From: Neoroseomonas lacus
GTDB taxonomy: Bacteria > Pseudomonadota > Alphaproteobacteria > Acetobacterales > Acetobacteraceae
Direction of reading: 5' to 3'
NCBI RefSeq assembly: GCF_014644535.1
Contig: NZ_BMKW01000005.1
Span: forward strand, 310,001 to 374,000
DNA length: 64,000 nucleotides
Shown here piece by piece: positions 43,582 to 53,760 of the stretch. Under the pieces are notes generated by a model that had not been told where the DNA came from, made no database searches, and saw only the letters and a list, made by a program, of their open reading frames with translations. Numbering within the stretch: the stretch's first letter is position 1; every line of letters starts with the position of its first letter. A program made the translations under genes and the position numbers.

Positions 43582-44382
43582 ATGGCACGCAACATCCTCA
43601 TCACCGGTGCGGCTGGTGGGATCGGCCGGGCCATGGTTGCCGCGGCATTGGGGGCGGGGCATGCGGTGGCCGCGCTCGACCGGGATGTGGCGGGGCTCGA
43701 TGCGCTGGTCGCCGCCCATCCGGGCGCGCCGCTGCATCCGGTGCTGGCCGAGCTGGCGACCGAGGAAGGCTGCCGGGTCGGCGTACTGGCCGCTGTCGCG
43801 GGGCTCGGGCGGGTCGATGCGGTGGTGAACAATGCCGGCATTGGCGTCTCCTCCCTGCGCCCGGATGCCGAGACGCGGCTGCCGTCCATCGAGGAATTGG
43901 ATGCCGCCACCTGGGACCGCTTCTTCGCCATCAATGTCCGCGCGCCGATGCTGCTGATGCGCGCGGCGCTGCCGATGATGCGGGCGGACGGCTGGGGCAG
44001 GGTAGTGAACAACACGACCTCGTTCCGCACCATGTTGCGTGTGCTGCCCTATGGCGCGGCGAAGGCGGCGCTGGAAGCGGCTTCGGCGGTCTGGGCGACG
44101 GAGCTGGCGGGGACCGGGATCACGGTGAATGTGCTGATCCCGGGCGGGCCGACGGATACGCCCTTCATCGGCGCGGAGGCCGGCTGGGCGCGCGAGGCGA
44201 TGTTGAAGCCGGCGATCATGGGGCCGCCGCTGGCTTGGCTGCTATCGGATGCGGCGGCCGCGATCACCGGCCGGCGCATCACCGCCGGGCGGTGGGATGC
44301 CGCGGCACCCGAGGCGCCGGCGGCGATGCGCGCGATCGGCTGGCCGGAGCTCGGTGCCGACGCGGTGTGGCTGCAGGGCGGT

Positions 44383-44397
<15 letters not shown>
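43582..44397 (+). CDS. SDR-family oxidoreductase
   Basis: 271 residues: NILITGAAGGIGRAMVAAAL, AVVNNAGIG, and an intact YxxxK in LPYGAAKAALEAASAVW, with a Ser/Thr-rich motif NNTTSFRT before it. A C-terminal ITGRRITAGRWDA is family-like. Its 3' end overlaps the convergent dehydrogenase gene by 15 bp. GAGAAG ribosome binding site. Substrate not inferable; the neighbours point to carbon catabolism. Confidence 0.9.
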
Positions 44398-45483
<1,086 letters not shown>

Positions 45484-45591
45484 GGCGCTTCCTCGGATTT
45501 TCCCTGGCCCGGTTTCTGTCATGCGGGGTCGCGCGGCGCCAGCGGGGGCATTCACCAACGGGTAACGGCGAGGCGACAAGATCCGGCGGCC

Positions 45592-45981
45592 ATGCCCCGT
45601 GATCCCCTCGCCACCCTGGCGAAACTCCGCACCATCGACGTCCAGGCCGCGCAGCGCAGCCTGGCGGATGCCCGCATCGCGCTGACGGCCCAGCAGCAGG
45701 CGACCGCGGTCGCCGAGGCCGCCTTGTGCGCCGAGCCGCCGGAAGGCGTTCTGTTTACCTATGGCGCCTTCCTGACGCGCGGCCTGGCGGTGCGTCAGGC
45801 GCAGCGGGACGCGCTCGCCCGCGCCGAGGCGGCGCAGGAGGCGGTGCGCGACGCCCTGGCGCGCGCGCGCGAGGCGGAGAAGGTGCTCGGCATCCTCCGC
45901 GAACGGCGCGCCACCGTGCAGCGCCGCCTGGCGACGCGGCGCGAGCAGGCCCGCTTGGAGGATGCGCTGACGCGCGGATAG
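45592..45981 (+). CDS. Small coiled-coil protein, FliJ/YscO-like
   Basis: 129 residues, almost entirely a heptad-type coiled coil rich in Ala, Arg, Glu and Gln (AKLRTIDVQAAQRSLADARIAL ... REAEKVLGILRERRATVQRR). The pattern is like FliJ or YscO stalk proteins that activate export ATPases, but no flagellar or type III genes are near, so the family assignment is weak. ATG at 45592; longer upstream frame rejected. Confidence 0.6.
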   Translation: MPRDPLATLAKLRTIDVQAAQRSLADARIALTAQQQATAVAEAALCAEPPEGVLFTYGAFLTRGLAVRQAQRDALARAEAAQEAVRDALARAREAEKVLGILRERRATVQRRLATRREQARLEDALTRG

Positions 45982-46012
45982 AGTGCGGCGTCCTTGAGGA
46001 GACGCCAGAACA

Positions 46013-46990
46013 ATGTCCATCGCCCGCCGCGCCTTGCTCGGCGCCGCCAGCCTGCCGCTGCTGCCCGCCATCGCGCGCGCGCAGTCCGACTGGCCGAACC
46101 GCCCCGTGCGCATCATCGTGCCGTTCCCGCCGGGGCAGGCCTCGGACATCATCACGCGGCTGGTGGCCGATGAATTGTCGAGGCGCTGGCCGCAGCGCGT
46201 CGTGGTGGAGAACCGCGCGGGCGGCGCCGGTGCTCCGGCGCTGGAGGCCGGTGCCCGTGCGCCGGCGGATGGCTATACGCTGACGGCCGGGACCTCCGGC
46301 ACGCTTGGCATCAATCCCTCGGTGTTGCCGCGCCTGCCGTATGATGCCGAGAAGGATTTCGCCGGCATCACCAATGTCGCGATGGTGCCGCTGCTGGTGA
46401 TCGCGCACCCCTCACTGCCCTACAACACCATGCAGGAACTTGCCGCGGCGGCGCGGGCGAAGCCGGGCGAGCTCGACATGGCCTCGGCCGGACCCGCGAC
46501 CAGCCAGCACATGGCGGCCGAGTTGCTGATGCTGCGCGCCAATATCCGCTTCAACATCGTGCATTACCGCGGCAGCGGGCCGGCGATCGCCGACGTCATC
46601 GCCGGCAATGTGAAGCTGATGACGGATTCGGTTGCTTCGGCGCTGCCGCATATCCGCGATGGGCGGGTGAAGGCGATCGCGATGTGCAGCGCGCGCCGCG
46701 TGCCGCAACTGCCCGATGTGCCCACCATCGCCGAGACGCTGGTGCCGGGCTACGAAGCGGCGGGCTGGTCAGGCCTGGTCGCGCCGACGGGCACGCCGGA
46801 GGCGATCATCCGCCGCATCAATGCCGATGTCGTCGCCATCCTGCGGGAGCCGGCGATCGCGGATCGCATCGCCTCGATGGGCGCCGTCGCCGACCCGCAG
46901 ACGCCGGAGGAATACGCGACCTTCCTGCGCACGGAGATCGCCAAGTGGCGCGAGGTTGCCCGCGCGGCGAATGTGCGGTTGGAAGGCTGA
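46013..46990 (+). CDS. Bug-family tripartite tricarboxylate receptor (TctC-like)
   Basis: 325 residues with a Tat or Sec-like signal (SIARRALLGAASLPLLPAIARA) and the family motifs VRIIVPFPPGQASDIITRLV, VVVENRAGGAGAPALEAGAR, NIVHYRGSGPAIADVIAGN. A periplasmic carboxylate-binding protein with no adjacent membrane subunits. It probably serves the dehydrogenase, SDR and enolase-superfamily genes that surround it. Confidence 0.92.
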   Translation: MSIARRALLGAASLPLLPAIARAQSDWPNRPVRIIVPFPPGQASDIITRLVADELSRRWPQRVVVENRAGGAGAPALEAGARAPADGYTLTAGTSGTLGINPSVLPRLPYDAEKDFAGITNVAMVPLLVIAHPSLPYNTMQELAAAARAKPGELDMASAGPATSQHMAAELLMLRANIRFNIVHYRGSGPAIADVIAGNVKLMTDSVASALPHIRDGRVKAIAMCSARRVPQLPDVPTIAETLVPGYEAAGWSGLVAPTGTPEAIIRRINADVVAILREPAIADRIASMGAVADPQTPEEYATFLRTEIAKWREVARAANVRLEG

Positions 46991-47071
46991 GGGCGAGGGT
47001 TCTCGCGCCAGGCTGCGAAGAATGGAGGGGCTCGGCCCCATGGGCGTGCCGTTATGGCACTGACTGGCTTG

Positions 47072-47200
47072 GGGAGGGACTCTGCCCCTCTCCAAACATC
47101 GTCCCGCCACGGGTACCCATTGACGTTGCTCCGCAACGCCAATGGGAATCCATTAGCCTAAGAGCCTCTGGACACCTCGAGTTGGCGCTGGGCCCGACGG
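47072..47200 (-). repeat. Two-hairpin intergenic repeat, inverted copy with long stem
   Basis: Read on the minus strand it opens CCAACTCGAGGTGTCCAGAGG (as copy 2 does) and carries a 14-bp hairpin with one G-T at 47116-47146 (CCCATTGRCGTTGC stem), then the GGCGGGACG linker and an imperfect GGAGAGGGGC...GTCCCTCCCC stem at 47072-47094. Faces the copy at 47311 head to head. The 47201-47220 hairpin CCTCATC-AAGAAC-GATGAGG lies between them. Confidence 0.7.
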
Positions 47201-47289
47201 CCTCATCAAGAACGATGAGGTGCTTCGGGCACAATGCCCAGGAAGCTCCTTGATACCGGGGCAGGGCGGGTGCCCCGCTTTCGCGAACC

Positions 47290-47384
47290 TCCCGCTCCGC
47301 CCAATGCCAAGTATCGGTTTCCAAAGGCCCGCTGGCCTTTGGTGGGGGTGGACTGGAGGGGGCAAAGCCCCCTCCAGTTCCGCA
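47290..47384 (+). repeat. Two-hairpin intergenic repeat, copy 3
   Basis: CCCGCTCCGCCCAATGCCAAG, then TATCGGTTTCC, AAAGGCC-CGCT-GGCCTTT (47323-47340), the GGTGGGGGTGGAC linker and a perfect 10-bp hairpin TGGAGGGGGC-AAA-GCCCCCTCCA (47354-47376). Lies immediately downstream of the enolase-superfamily gene. Confidence 0.8.
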
Positions 47385-47401
47385 CGGCGCGGGAACGTCC
47401 C

Positions 47402-48478
47402 TCAGCCGAGATCCGGCTCCAGCCCCAGCCCCGGCCCCGTCGGCACGGCGATGACGCCGTCCTTGGGCACCAACGCCGCGCCATAGGGCGCGTTCCGCAG
47501 GTCCGCGAAATAGATCTCGACCGGCTCGGCCTCCTCGGTCGCGGCGAGGAAATGCAGCGTGGCCAGCAGCCCCGGGCCGAAATAGGGGCAGTGCGGCACC
47601 AGCCGCACGCCCGCCTCGCGCGCCAGCTCGGCGATCTCCAGCATGGCCGACATGCCGCCGATCTTGGTGATGGAAGGCTGCGCGACATCGACGGCGCGGG
47701 TCTCGAAGGTGCGGCAGAACTCCTCGACCGTGCCGTTGCATTCACCGGCCGAGATCGGGACGTCCACCGCGGCACGGATGCGCGCGATGGCGGGGATGTC
47801 CTCGGGCGGCCAGATCGGTTCCTCGACCCAGGCGATGTTCAGCCCGGCGACATCCTCGCAGAACTGGACGGCCTCGGCCTCGGTGTCCCAGACGCAGTTG
47901 ATGTCGAGCATCAGCGGTACGTCGCGTGGCGCGGCGTCGCGGGCGGCCCGGATGCAGCGCAGGTCGAATTCGTGCAGCTTGATGTGCCGATAGCCGCGCG
48001 CGATGGCGTCCGTCACGTTGCGCGCGACGTCATCGGGCGCACCGTAGCGCAGCAAGGACGCATAGGCCGGCACGCTGCTGCGTGCCGCGTTGCCGAGCAG
48101 CGCATGCAGCGGCTTGCCCGCCGCCTTGGCGCGAATGTCCCACAGCGCGATGTCGATCGCCGACAGCCCGAAGGTCACCGGTCCGTTGCGCCCGAAATTG
48201 TGGAAGCGACGGGCGAGCATGCGCATCAGCGCGGCGATGTCGCTCACATCCTGGCCGATGCAGGCGGGGCCGATCAGCCGGTCGATCGCATCCTTCGTCG
48301 TTTCCACCAGCGTGAAGCCGAAACCCTCGCCCCAGCCATGGATACCGGCATCGGTCTCGACACGCACCAGCAGCGTGTCCATCGCCTTGAGATGCAGGTT
48401 GCCGCCGACGCCACCCGCACTCGCGCCATAGGTGAAGTCGGTGCGGTGGTGGTGGGTGGTGACGTTGGTGATCTTCAT
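47402..48478 (-). CDS. Mandelate racemase/muconate lactonizing-family enzyme
   Basis: 358 residues of the enolase superfamily. N-terminal cap MKITNVTTHHHRTDF, barrel motifs YRHIKLHEFD (the usual KxK is KLH, so the second catalytic base would be His), the metal ligands in PLMLDINCVWD, WVEEPIWPPED and SAGECNGTVEE, and a C-terminal HCPYFGPGLLATLHF. It probably dehydrates or epimerises a sugar acid or hydroxyacid. It diverges from a Bug receptor gene, a common pairing. Confidence 0.88.
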   Translation of the reverse strand: MKITNVTTHHHRTDFTYGASAGGVGGNLHLKAMDTLLVRVETDAGIHGWGEGFGFTLVETTKDAIDRLIGPACIGQDVSDIAALMRMLARRFHNFGRNGPVTFGLSAIDIALWDIRAKAAGKPLHALLGNAARSSVPAYASLLRYGAPDDVARNVTDAIARGYRHIKLHEFDLRCIRAARDAAPRDVPLMLDINCVWDTEAEAVQFCEDVAGLNIAWVEEPIWPPEDIPAIARIRAAVDVPISAGECNGTVEEFCRTFETRAVDVAQPSITKIGGMSAMLEIAELAREAGVRLVPHCPYFGPGLLATLHFLAATEEAEPVEIYFADLRNAPYGAALVPKDGVIAVPTGPGLGLEPDLG

Positions 48479-48561
48479 CGGCGTTCCCTTTCGCGCGCGG
48501 CGCGTTGCGTCGATACTGCCTCGAAGGCCCGGCGGACAGAAGCCGGCGCAGGAGGATTCCG

Positions 48562-49530
48562 ATGGATCGCAGAACGCTCCTCGGCGGCATGGCCGCCATC
48601 TCGCTCGCAACGCCCGCGCTCGCACAGGCGCCCTGGCCGGACCGGCCGATCCGCGTGGTCGTGCCCTTCGCGGCCGGTGGGCCGTCGGACATCGTGGTGC
48701 GGCTGCTCTCACCACGGCTGACGGCGACGCTGGGGCAGCCGGTGGTGGTCGACAACCGTGCCGGTGCCGGCGGCGTGACCGGCGTGGACGCGGTCGCGAA
48801 GGCGGCGCCGGATGGCTACACGCTTGGCATCGGCAGCGCGGGTGGGCTCGCCATCTCGCCGCGGCTGGATCGCGGCACGCCCTATGACCCGCTGCGCGAC
48901 CTGGCGCCGATCACCCTGGCGGTGCTGGTGCCGGAACCGCTGGTGGTGCCGGCGGCGACGCCCTATCGCACGGTGGCCGAACTCGTCGCGGCGGCGAAGG
49001 CGGAGCCCGGCAAGCTGAATTTCGGCTCGGCCGGGTCGGGCAGCATGCCGCATCTGGCGGGCGAGTTGCTGCGCGCGGCGGCGGGGATCGACATCACGCA
49101 TATTTCCTATCGTGGCGGCGCGCCGCTGACGACGGCGCTGCTGCAGAATGAGGTGCAGCTCGGTTTCGCCGACCTGCCGATCCTGCTGCCGCATCTGCGC
49201 GCCGGGGCGCTGCGCGCGCTGGCGGTCGGCACGCAGCAGCGGCTGTCCTGGATCCCGGATGTGCCGACCATGATCGAGGTCGGACTTCCTTCGGTCGACG
49301 CCAACAACTGGCATGGCTTCATCGCGCCGGCGCAGGTGCCGCAGCCGATCCTCGAAAAGCTGCATGCGGCGATCGCCGGCGCGCTGAACGATCCCGAGAT
49401 CCGCCAGGCGCTGAACAATCAGGGGGCGATTCCGGGCGGCAACTCGCGCGCCGAATTCGGTGCCTTCCTGCGCGCCGAACTGGACAAATGGGGCGAGGTC
49501 ATTCGCCGCGGCAATATTCAGGCGGACTGA
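48562..49530 (+). CDS. Bug-family tripartite tricarboxylate receptor (TctC-like)
   Basis: 322 residues: signal (MDRRTLLGGMAAISLATPALA), PIRVVVPFAAGGPSDIVVRLL, VVVDNRAGAGGVTGVDAVAKAAPDG, HISYRGGAPLTTALLQNEVQL. CAGGAGGATTCC ribosome binding site. It faces the enolase-superfamily gene head to head over 83 bp, so a shared regulator is likely. The gene after it may be in the same operon (four-base gap). Confidence 0.92.
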   Translation: MDRRTLLGGMAAISLATPALAQAPWPDRPIRVVVPFAAGGPSDIVVRLLSPRLTATLGQPVVVDNRAGAGGVTGVDAVAKAAPDGYTLGIGSAGGLAISPRLDRGTPYDPLRDLAPITLAVLVPEPLVVPAATPYRTVAELVAAAKAEPGKLNFGSAGSGSMPHLAGELLRAAAGIDITHISYRGGAPLTTALLQNEVQLGFADLPILLPHLRAGALRALAVGTQQRLSWIPDVPTMIEVGLPSVDANNWHGFIAPAQVPQPILEKLHAAIAGALNDPEIRQALNNQGAIPGGNSRAEFGAFLRAELDKWGEVIRRGNIQAD

Positions 49531-49534
49531 CGCG

Positions 49535-50539
49535 ATGGATGACCGCGCCGCCTGGGAGGCGGTGGGCGACTGGTACCATGCCTGGTTCACCGGGACGGTG
49601 CTCGTCGCCGTCTCGCGCCGTGGGCCGGCGGAGGCGGCGGAACTGGTGTTCCGGGTGTTCCGTCGCCAGCAGCAGCAGACCTTCCTTGCCGGGCTGGCGA
49701 AGCTCGGCATCGACGGGTTGCCGCCGGCGGTGGCGGCGGCGCGCTACCACTACCTCTCCAACTTCATCGGTGGCGTCGGCGTCGAGTATGTCGAGGAGAG
49801 CCCGCGCAAGGCCTGGATCCGCTATCCGCCGCCGCGCTGGGTGTGGCCGGGGGCGACGATCTGCGGCATCCCGTCGGAGGTGAATGCCGCCATGCTGCGC
49901 GGCTGGCACGCCAATAACGGGGTGATGCTGGGGCGGCTCGGCCTTGGCTTCGTCTGCACCGGACAGACGGTGGATGGCGATCCGGGGCTCGAGGGCTACT
50001 ACATCGAGCATGACCGCGACCTCGCCGAGGAGGAGCGGCTGCGCTTCGCCAAACACGAGCGCATGCCGCGCTTCGATCCGTCGCAGGCACCATCACTGCC
50101 TTCGGCGGAGTGGCCGGCGGAACGCGTCGCGAAAGCGAAGCGTGGCTATGCGATGGAATACGCGCGCACGGTGATGCAGGAAGCGGTGGCGCTGTGGGGC
50201 GCGGAGGCGGGTGGGCGACTGCTCGGTCAGGCGGCCAGGCTGGTGGCGATGCAGCATTATCACGCGACAGCGGCATCGCTCGGCGTGACGGGGTTCGCCG
50301 AATTCCTCGTGGCGCTCGCCGTGGCCGAGGGTGACGCGTCGGATGCGGTGATGCAGCCTGATGGCAGCGTCATCCTGACGCGGTCGCGCCTGTCATTGCT
50401 GCGCGGCGTCGGTGACCCGCACCCGGCGATGCTCGCGGCATGGAGCGAACTCCTGGTCGGGTCGCTCGCCGCGCATGACCGCTTCGCGCGGATCGAGCCC
50501 ATGGGGCCGCTCTCCTGGCGGATCATCGCCGGCACATGA
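49535..50539 (+). CDS. Hypothetical protein, likely in the Bug receptor operon
   Basis: 334 residues, soluble, no signal peptide. Distinct segments are AWFTGTVLVAVSRRGPAEAAELV, WIRYPPPRWVWPGATICGIPSEVNAAMLRGWHANNG and GYYIEHDRDLAEEERLRFAKHE; a helical C-terminal half ends with LSWRIIAGT. It starts four bases after the Bug receptor stop, so a linked function is likely. The sequence has a conserved-looking Cys in ICGIPSE and an aromatic/His cluster, but no known domain is recognised. Confidence 0.8.
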   Translation: MDDRAAWEAVGDWYHAWFTGTVLVAVSRRGPAEAAELVFRVFRRQQQQTFLAGLAKLGIDGLPPAVAAARYHYLSNFIGGVGVEYVEESPRKAWIRYPPPRWVWPGATICGIPSEVNAAMLRGWHANNGVMLGRLGLGFVCTGQTVDGDPGLEGYYIEHDRDLAEEERLRFAKHERMPRFDPSQAPSLPSAEWPAERVAKAKRGYAMEYARTVMQEAVALWGAEAGGRLLGQAARLVAMQHYHATAASLGVTGFAEFLVALAVAEGDASDAVMQPDGSVILTRSRLSLLRGVGDPHPAMLAAWSELLVGSLAAHDRFARIEPMGPLSWRIIAGT

Positions 50540-50673
50540 TCGGCGGTGCCCCGCCGCGACGCGCCGGCGCAGCAGGTGATGGATTTTGCATGTGATATTC
50601 GATTGCACCCATCCGCCTGCAGGATCAGCGTTGGTACGCTCCACGAACCATCCAGCTGAGGGAGGGCATTCGA

Positions 50674-51300
50674 ATGAGCGCACACAAGAAATGGCAAATC
50701 AGCGGTGACTACTTCGAGAACTGCAACTGTGACGTTGTCTGCCCCTGTCTCGTTTCGACCGCCGCGCCGCTGACCGCAAAGCCAAGCGAGGGCCATTGCG
50801 ACGTAGCGATTGCCTTTCACATCGATCGCGGCACTTATGACGGCGTCGCGCTGGACGGCCTCAACGTCGCGCTGATCGGCTATGCGCCCGGCCCCATGGC
50901 GGACGGCAACATGACCTTGGCCGCCTATATCGACGAACGCGCCGACGATCGCCAGGCCGAGGCGCTCGGCGCCATATTCGGCGGTGCCGAGGGCGGGCCG
51001 ATGGCGGCTTTCGCGCCCCTCGTTGGCCAGCATCTCGGTGTCAGGAAGGTGCCGATCCGTTATGCCATCGATGGCAAGAACCGCTCGGCCGAGATTCCGG
51101 GCGTCATGCGCATGACCGTTGCGCCGATCCCGACAATGCATGAAAGCGGCGAGGCATGGATTGCCGCCGGCCACCCCATCGCGCCGGACCGCATGGCGCT
51201 GGCGGTGGGCCTGCCGGGCAACAGCTACACGGACCACGGGATGGTCTGGGACAATTCGGGAAAGAACGGTCATTACGCACCGATCGCCTGGTCAGGTTGA
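50674..51300 (+). CDS. DUF1326 domain protein
   Basis: 208 residues. DUF1326 landmarks: WQISGDYFENCNCDVVCPCLVS with a CxC and CPC cluster suited to metal binding, GHCDVAIAFHIDRGTYDGVALDG, and the C-terminal NSYTDHGMVWDNSGKNGHYAPI. It is followed 64 bp later by a DUF2182 membrane protein; such pairs are found together in many bacteria. Role may be metal (copper) handling (inference). Confidence 0.9.
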   Translation: MSAHKKWQISGDYFENCNCDVVCPCLVSTAAPLTAKPSEGHCDVAIAFHIDRGTYDGVALDGLNVALIGYAPGPMADGNMTLAAYIDERADDRQAEALGAIFGGAEGGPMAAFAPLVGQHLGVRKVPIRYAIDGKNRSAEIPGVMRMTVAPIPTMHESGEAWIAAGHPIAPDRMALAVGLPGNSYTDHGMVWDNSGKNGHYAPIAWSG

Positions 51301-51364
51301 GAATGTCCCGGCGCCGGCCAGGGACCGGTGCCGCGATGCGTTGCTGGCCGGAAGGACCCGTGTG

Positions 51365-52234
51365 ATGACGGACGATGCGACCGGCAGCACCGTCCTGCCG
51401 CGTAGTATTCTGCTCGCGCTGCTGGTGTTGATCGCCGCGGCCTGCTGGCTGTGGCTGCTGTCGATGGCGCGCATGCAAGATGCCAGCATGGACGTCGCGG
51501 CCATGGGCTCGCCGACCATGGGTCTCGGCTGGCTGCTCTTTCTCGCGGTCTGGGTCGTGATGATGGTAGCCATGATGTTCCCGGCCGCTGCACCGATGAT
51601 CCTGACCTTCCATCGCGTGCAGGCGGGCCGCTCGAATCGTGGCGAGGCCTTCGTCTCCACCTGGGTCTTTGTCGCCGGCTACATGGTGGTCTGGACGGCA
51701 GCCGGACTCGGCGCCTACGCAGTGGCGACGGTGGGGGAGGCCTTGGCCGCCCGCGCGGGGATGTCCGCGTCGACCGCGGCGCGCGTCGGCGGCGGGCTGC
51801 TCATCGCGGCCGGGATCTACCAGCTCACGCCGATCAAGGATCTCTGCCTGTCGAAATGCCGCAGCCCGGTCGGTTTCATCATGACCTCATGGCGCGACGG
51901 GGCAGGCGGCGCGTTCAGAATGGGTCTCGTGCATGGGCTCTGGTGCCTGGGCTGCTGCTGGCTGCTCTTTGCCATCCTGTTCCCACTCGGGATGATGAAC
52001 ATCACCGCCATGGCTGCGCTGGCAGCGCTGGTCTTTGCCGAGAAGTCACTCGCCCTGGGGCTTTGGCTGGCTCGGGGCGCGGCGGTCGGGCTCGTCGCCT
52101 ACGGCTTGGTCGTCCTGGCCATGCCGCGCGCCTTGCCGACGTTCCCGGCAGGCGGCGGCATGGGCGCCGCGGGAATGCCAAGCATGGCGGCGCCCATGAC
52201 GATGGGCCAAGCTGGCGGTGCAATGGGACGCTGA
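51365..52234 (+). CDS. DUF2182 multi-pass membrane protein
   Basis: 289 residues with about six membrane helices. The core VWVVMMVAMMFPAAAPMILTF contains the Met-rich motif typical of DUF2182, followed by LKDLCLSKCRSPVGFIM-like LTPIKDLCLSKCRSPVGF and GLVHGLWCLGCCWLLF with several Cys. The C-terminus is a Met/Gly-rich tail (MGAAGMPSMAAPMTMGQAGG), compatible with metal binding. Likely partner of the preceding DUF1326 protein. An in-frame GTG one codon upstream is a possible start. Confidence 0.9.
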   Translation: MTDDATGSTVLPRSILLALLVLIAAACWLWLLSMARMQDASMDVAAMGSPTMGLGWLLFLAVWVVMMVAMMFPAAAPMILTFHRVQAGRSNRGEAFVSTWVFVAGYMVVWTAAGLGAYAVATVGEALAARAGMSASTAARVGGGLLIAAGIYQLTPIKDLCLSKCRSPVGFIMTSWRDGAGGAFRMGLVHGLWCLGCCWLLFAILFPLGMMNITAMAALAALVFAEKSLALGLWLARGAAVGLVAYGLVVLAMPRALPTFPAGGGMGAAGMPSMAAPMTMGQAGGAMGR

Positions 52235-52310
52235 AGCGTATCCTGATCAGGGCGCCCCGCTCGATCGAAAAAGGCGGGCCCATGCTGCATGGGCCCGCCG
52301 CGCTGTGTCG

Positions 52311-53708
52311 TCAGTCGCTCGCCGCGGCGAAGATCCGCAGCAGGCTCTCATCCCGCCCCAGCGCCCAGAGCACCGAATTGATCGGCGGGCTGGTCGTGCT
52401 GCCCGACAGCGCGGCGCGCAGCGGCTGCGCCACCTGGCCGAGCTTCACGCCCTTCACATCGGCGTAGTCGCGCAGCCATTGCTCGAGATCGGTCTTCTCC
52501 CACGGCGCATCAGCGAGGAATTCGGCGAGGTTCTGCAGCCGCTCCTTCGCATCGGGCGTCAGCAGGGCGAGCGCCTTCTCCTCCATCGCCGGCGGGCCTT
52601 CATGCGCGGCGAAGGCGGCGGCACCGGCGAGTTCCTCCAGTGTGCGCGCGCGTTCCTTGAGGTCGGGCATCAGCATGCCGACGCGCTGCGCGCCATCGGT
52701 GCCGAACAGCACGCCGCGCCTGGCGAGCAATTCCAGCACCTCGCGCGTCAGCCGTTCATCGTCGGTCTGGCGCAGATAGACGGCGTTGAGATGCGTCAGC
52801 TTGGCGTAGTCCATGCGCGAGGCGGAGCGGCCGACATCCTTGATATCGAACAGCTCGACGGCGCGGTCGTGAGGGACCACTTCCTCGTCGCCATGGCCCC
52901 AGCCGAGGCGCAGCAGGTAGTTGTTCACCGCTTCGGGCAGGTAGCCCTGCTCGCGGAAGTCGAGCACCGAGACCGCACCGTGGCGCTTGGACAGCTTCGA
53001 CCCATCGGCGCCGTGGATCAGCGGGATGTGCGCGAAATGCGGGCGCCGCCAGCCCATCGCGTCATAGACCATGCATTGGCGGAAGGTGTTGGTCAGGTGG
53101 TCGTCGCCGCGGATGACATGGGTGATCGCCATGTCGTGGTCGTCCACCACCACTGCATGCAGGTAGGTCGGCGTGCCGTCCGAACGCAGGATGATCATGT
53201 CGTCGAGTTCGACGTTGCCGACACGCACTTCGCCCTGCACCAGGTCCTCGACGACGGTCTCGCCCTCGAGCGGCGCCTTGATGCGGATGACGTAGGGCTT
53301 GCCTTCCTGCTCCGGGCCGGGCTCGCGGTCGCGCCAGCGGCGGTCGTAGCGCGGCGGGCGGCCCTCGGCGGCGGCGCGCTCGCGCATCTCGGTCAGTTCC
53401 TCGGGCGTCGCCCAGCAGCGATACGCCTTGCCCATGTTGAGCAAGGCGCGGGCGATCTCGGCATGGCGCGCCTCGCGGCTGGCCTGGAAGACCGGCGCCT
53501 CGTCGGGGGACAGGCCGAGCCAGGCGAGGCTTTCCAGGATCTGGTCCACCGCTGCCTGAGTGGAGCGTTCCTTGTCGGTGTCCTCGATGCGCAGCAGGTA
53601 GGTGCCGCCATGGTGGCGGGCGAACAGGTAATTGAACAGCGCGGTGCGCGCCCCGCCGATATGCAGGTAGCCGGTGGGGGAGGGAGCGAAACGGGTGCGG
53701 ACGGACAT
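52311..53708 (-). CDS. gltX: Glutamyl-tRNA synthetase
   Basis: 465 residues, class I synthetase. HIGH-type motif RFAPSPTGYLHIGGARTAL at the N-terminus, LLRIEDTDKERST, the KMSKS-type GSKLSKRHGAVSV, and a C-terminal anticodon-binding helical domain. The start at 53708 (MSVRTRFAPSP) is standard; the longer upstream frame covers the inverted repeat and is rejected. In organisms with two copies one may charge tRNA-Gln; only one is seen here. Confidence 0.97.
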   Translation of the reverse strand: MSVRTRFAPSPTGYLHIGGARTALFNYLFARHHGGTYLLRIEDTDKERSTQAAVDQILESLAWLGLSPDEAPVFQASREARHAEIARALLNMGKAYRCWATPEELTEMRERAAAEGRPPRYDRRWRDREPGPEQEGKPYVIRIKAPLEGETVVEDLVQGEVRVGNVELDDMIILRSDGTPTYLHAVVVDDHDMAITHVIRGDDHLTNTFRQCMVYDAMGWRRPHFAHIPLIHGADGSKLSKRHGAVSVLDFREQGYLPEAVNNYLLRLGWGHGDEEVVPHDRAVELFDIKDVGRSASRMDYAKLTHLNAVYLRQTDDERLTREVLELLARRGVLFGTDGAQRVGMLMPDLKERARTLEELAGAAAFAAHEGPPAMEEKALALLTPDAKERLQNLAEFLADAPWEKTDLEQWLRDYADVKGVKLGQVAQPLRAALSGSTTSPPINSVLWALGRDESLLRIFAAASD

Positions 53709-53760
53709 GATACCTGAGCTTCTTGGCGGGGGGGGGCTTCTTAGAGCATTTCCGATTAGA

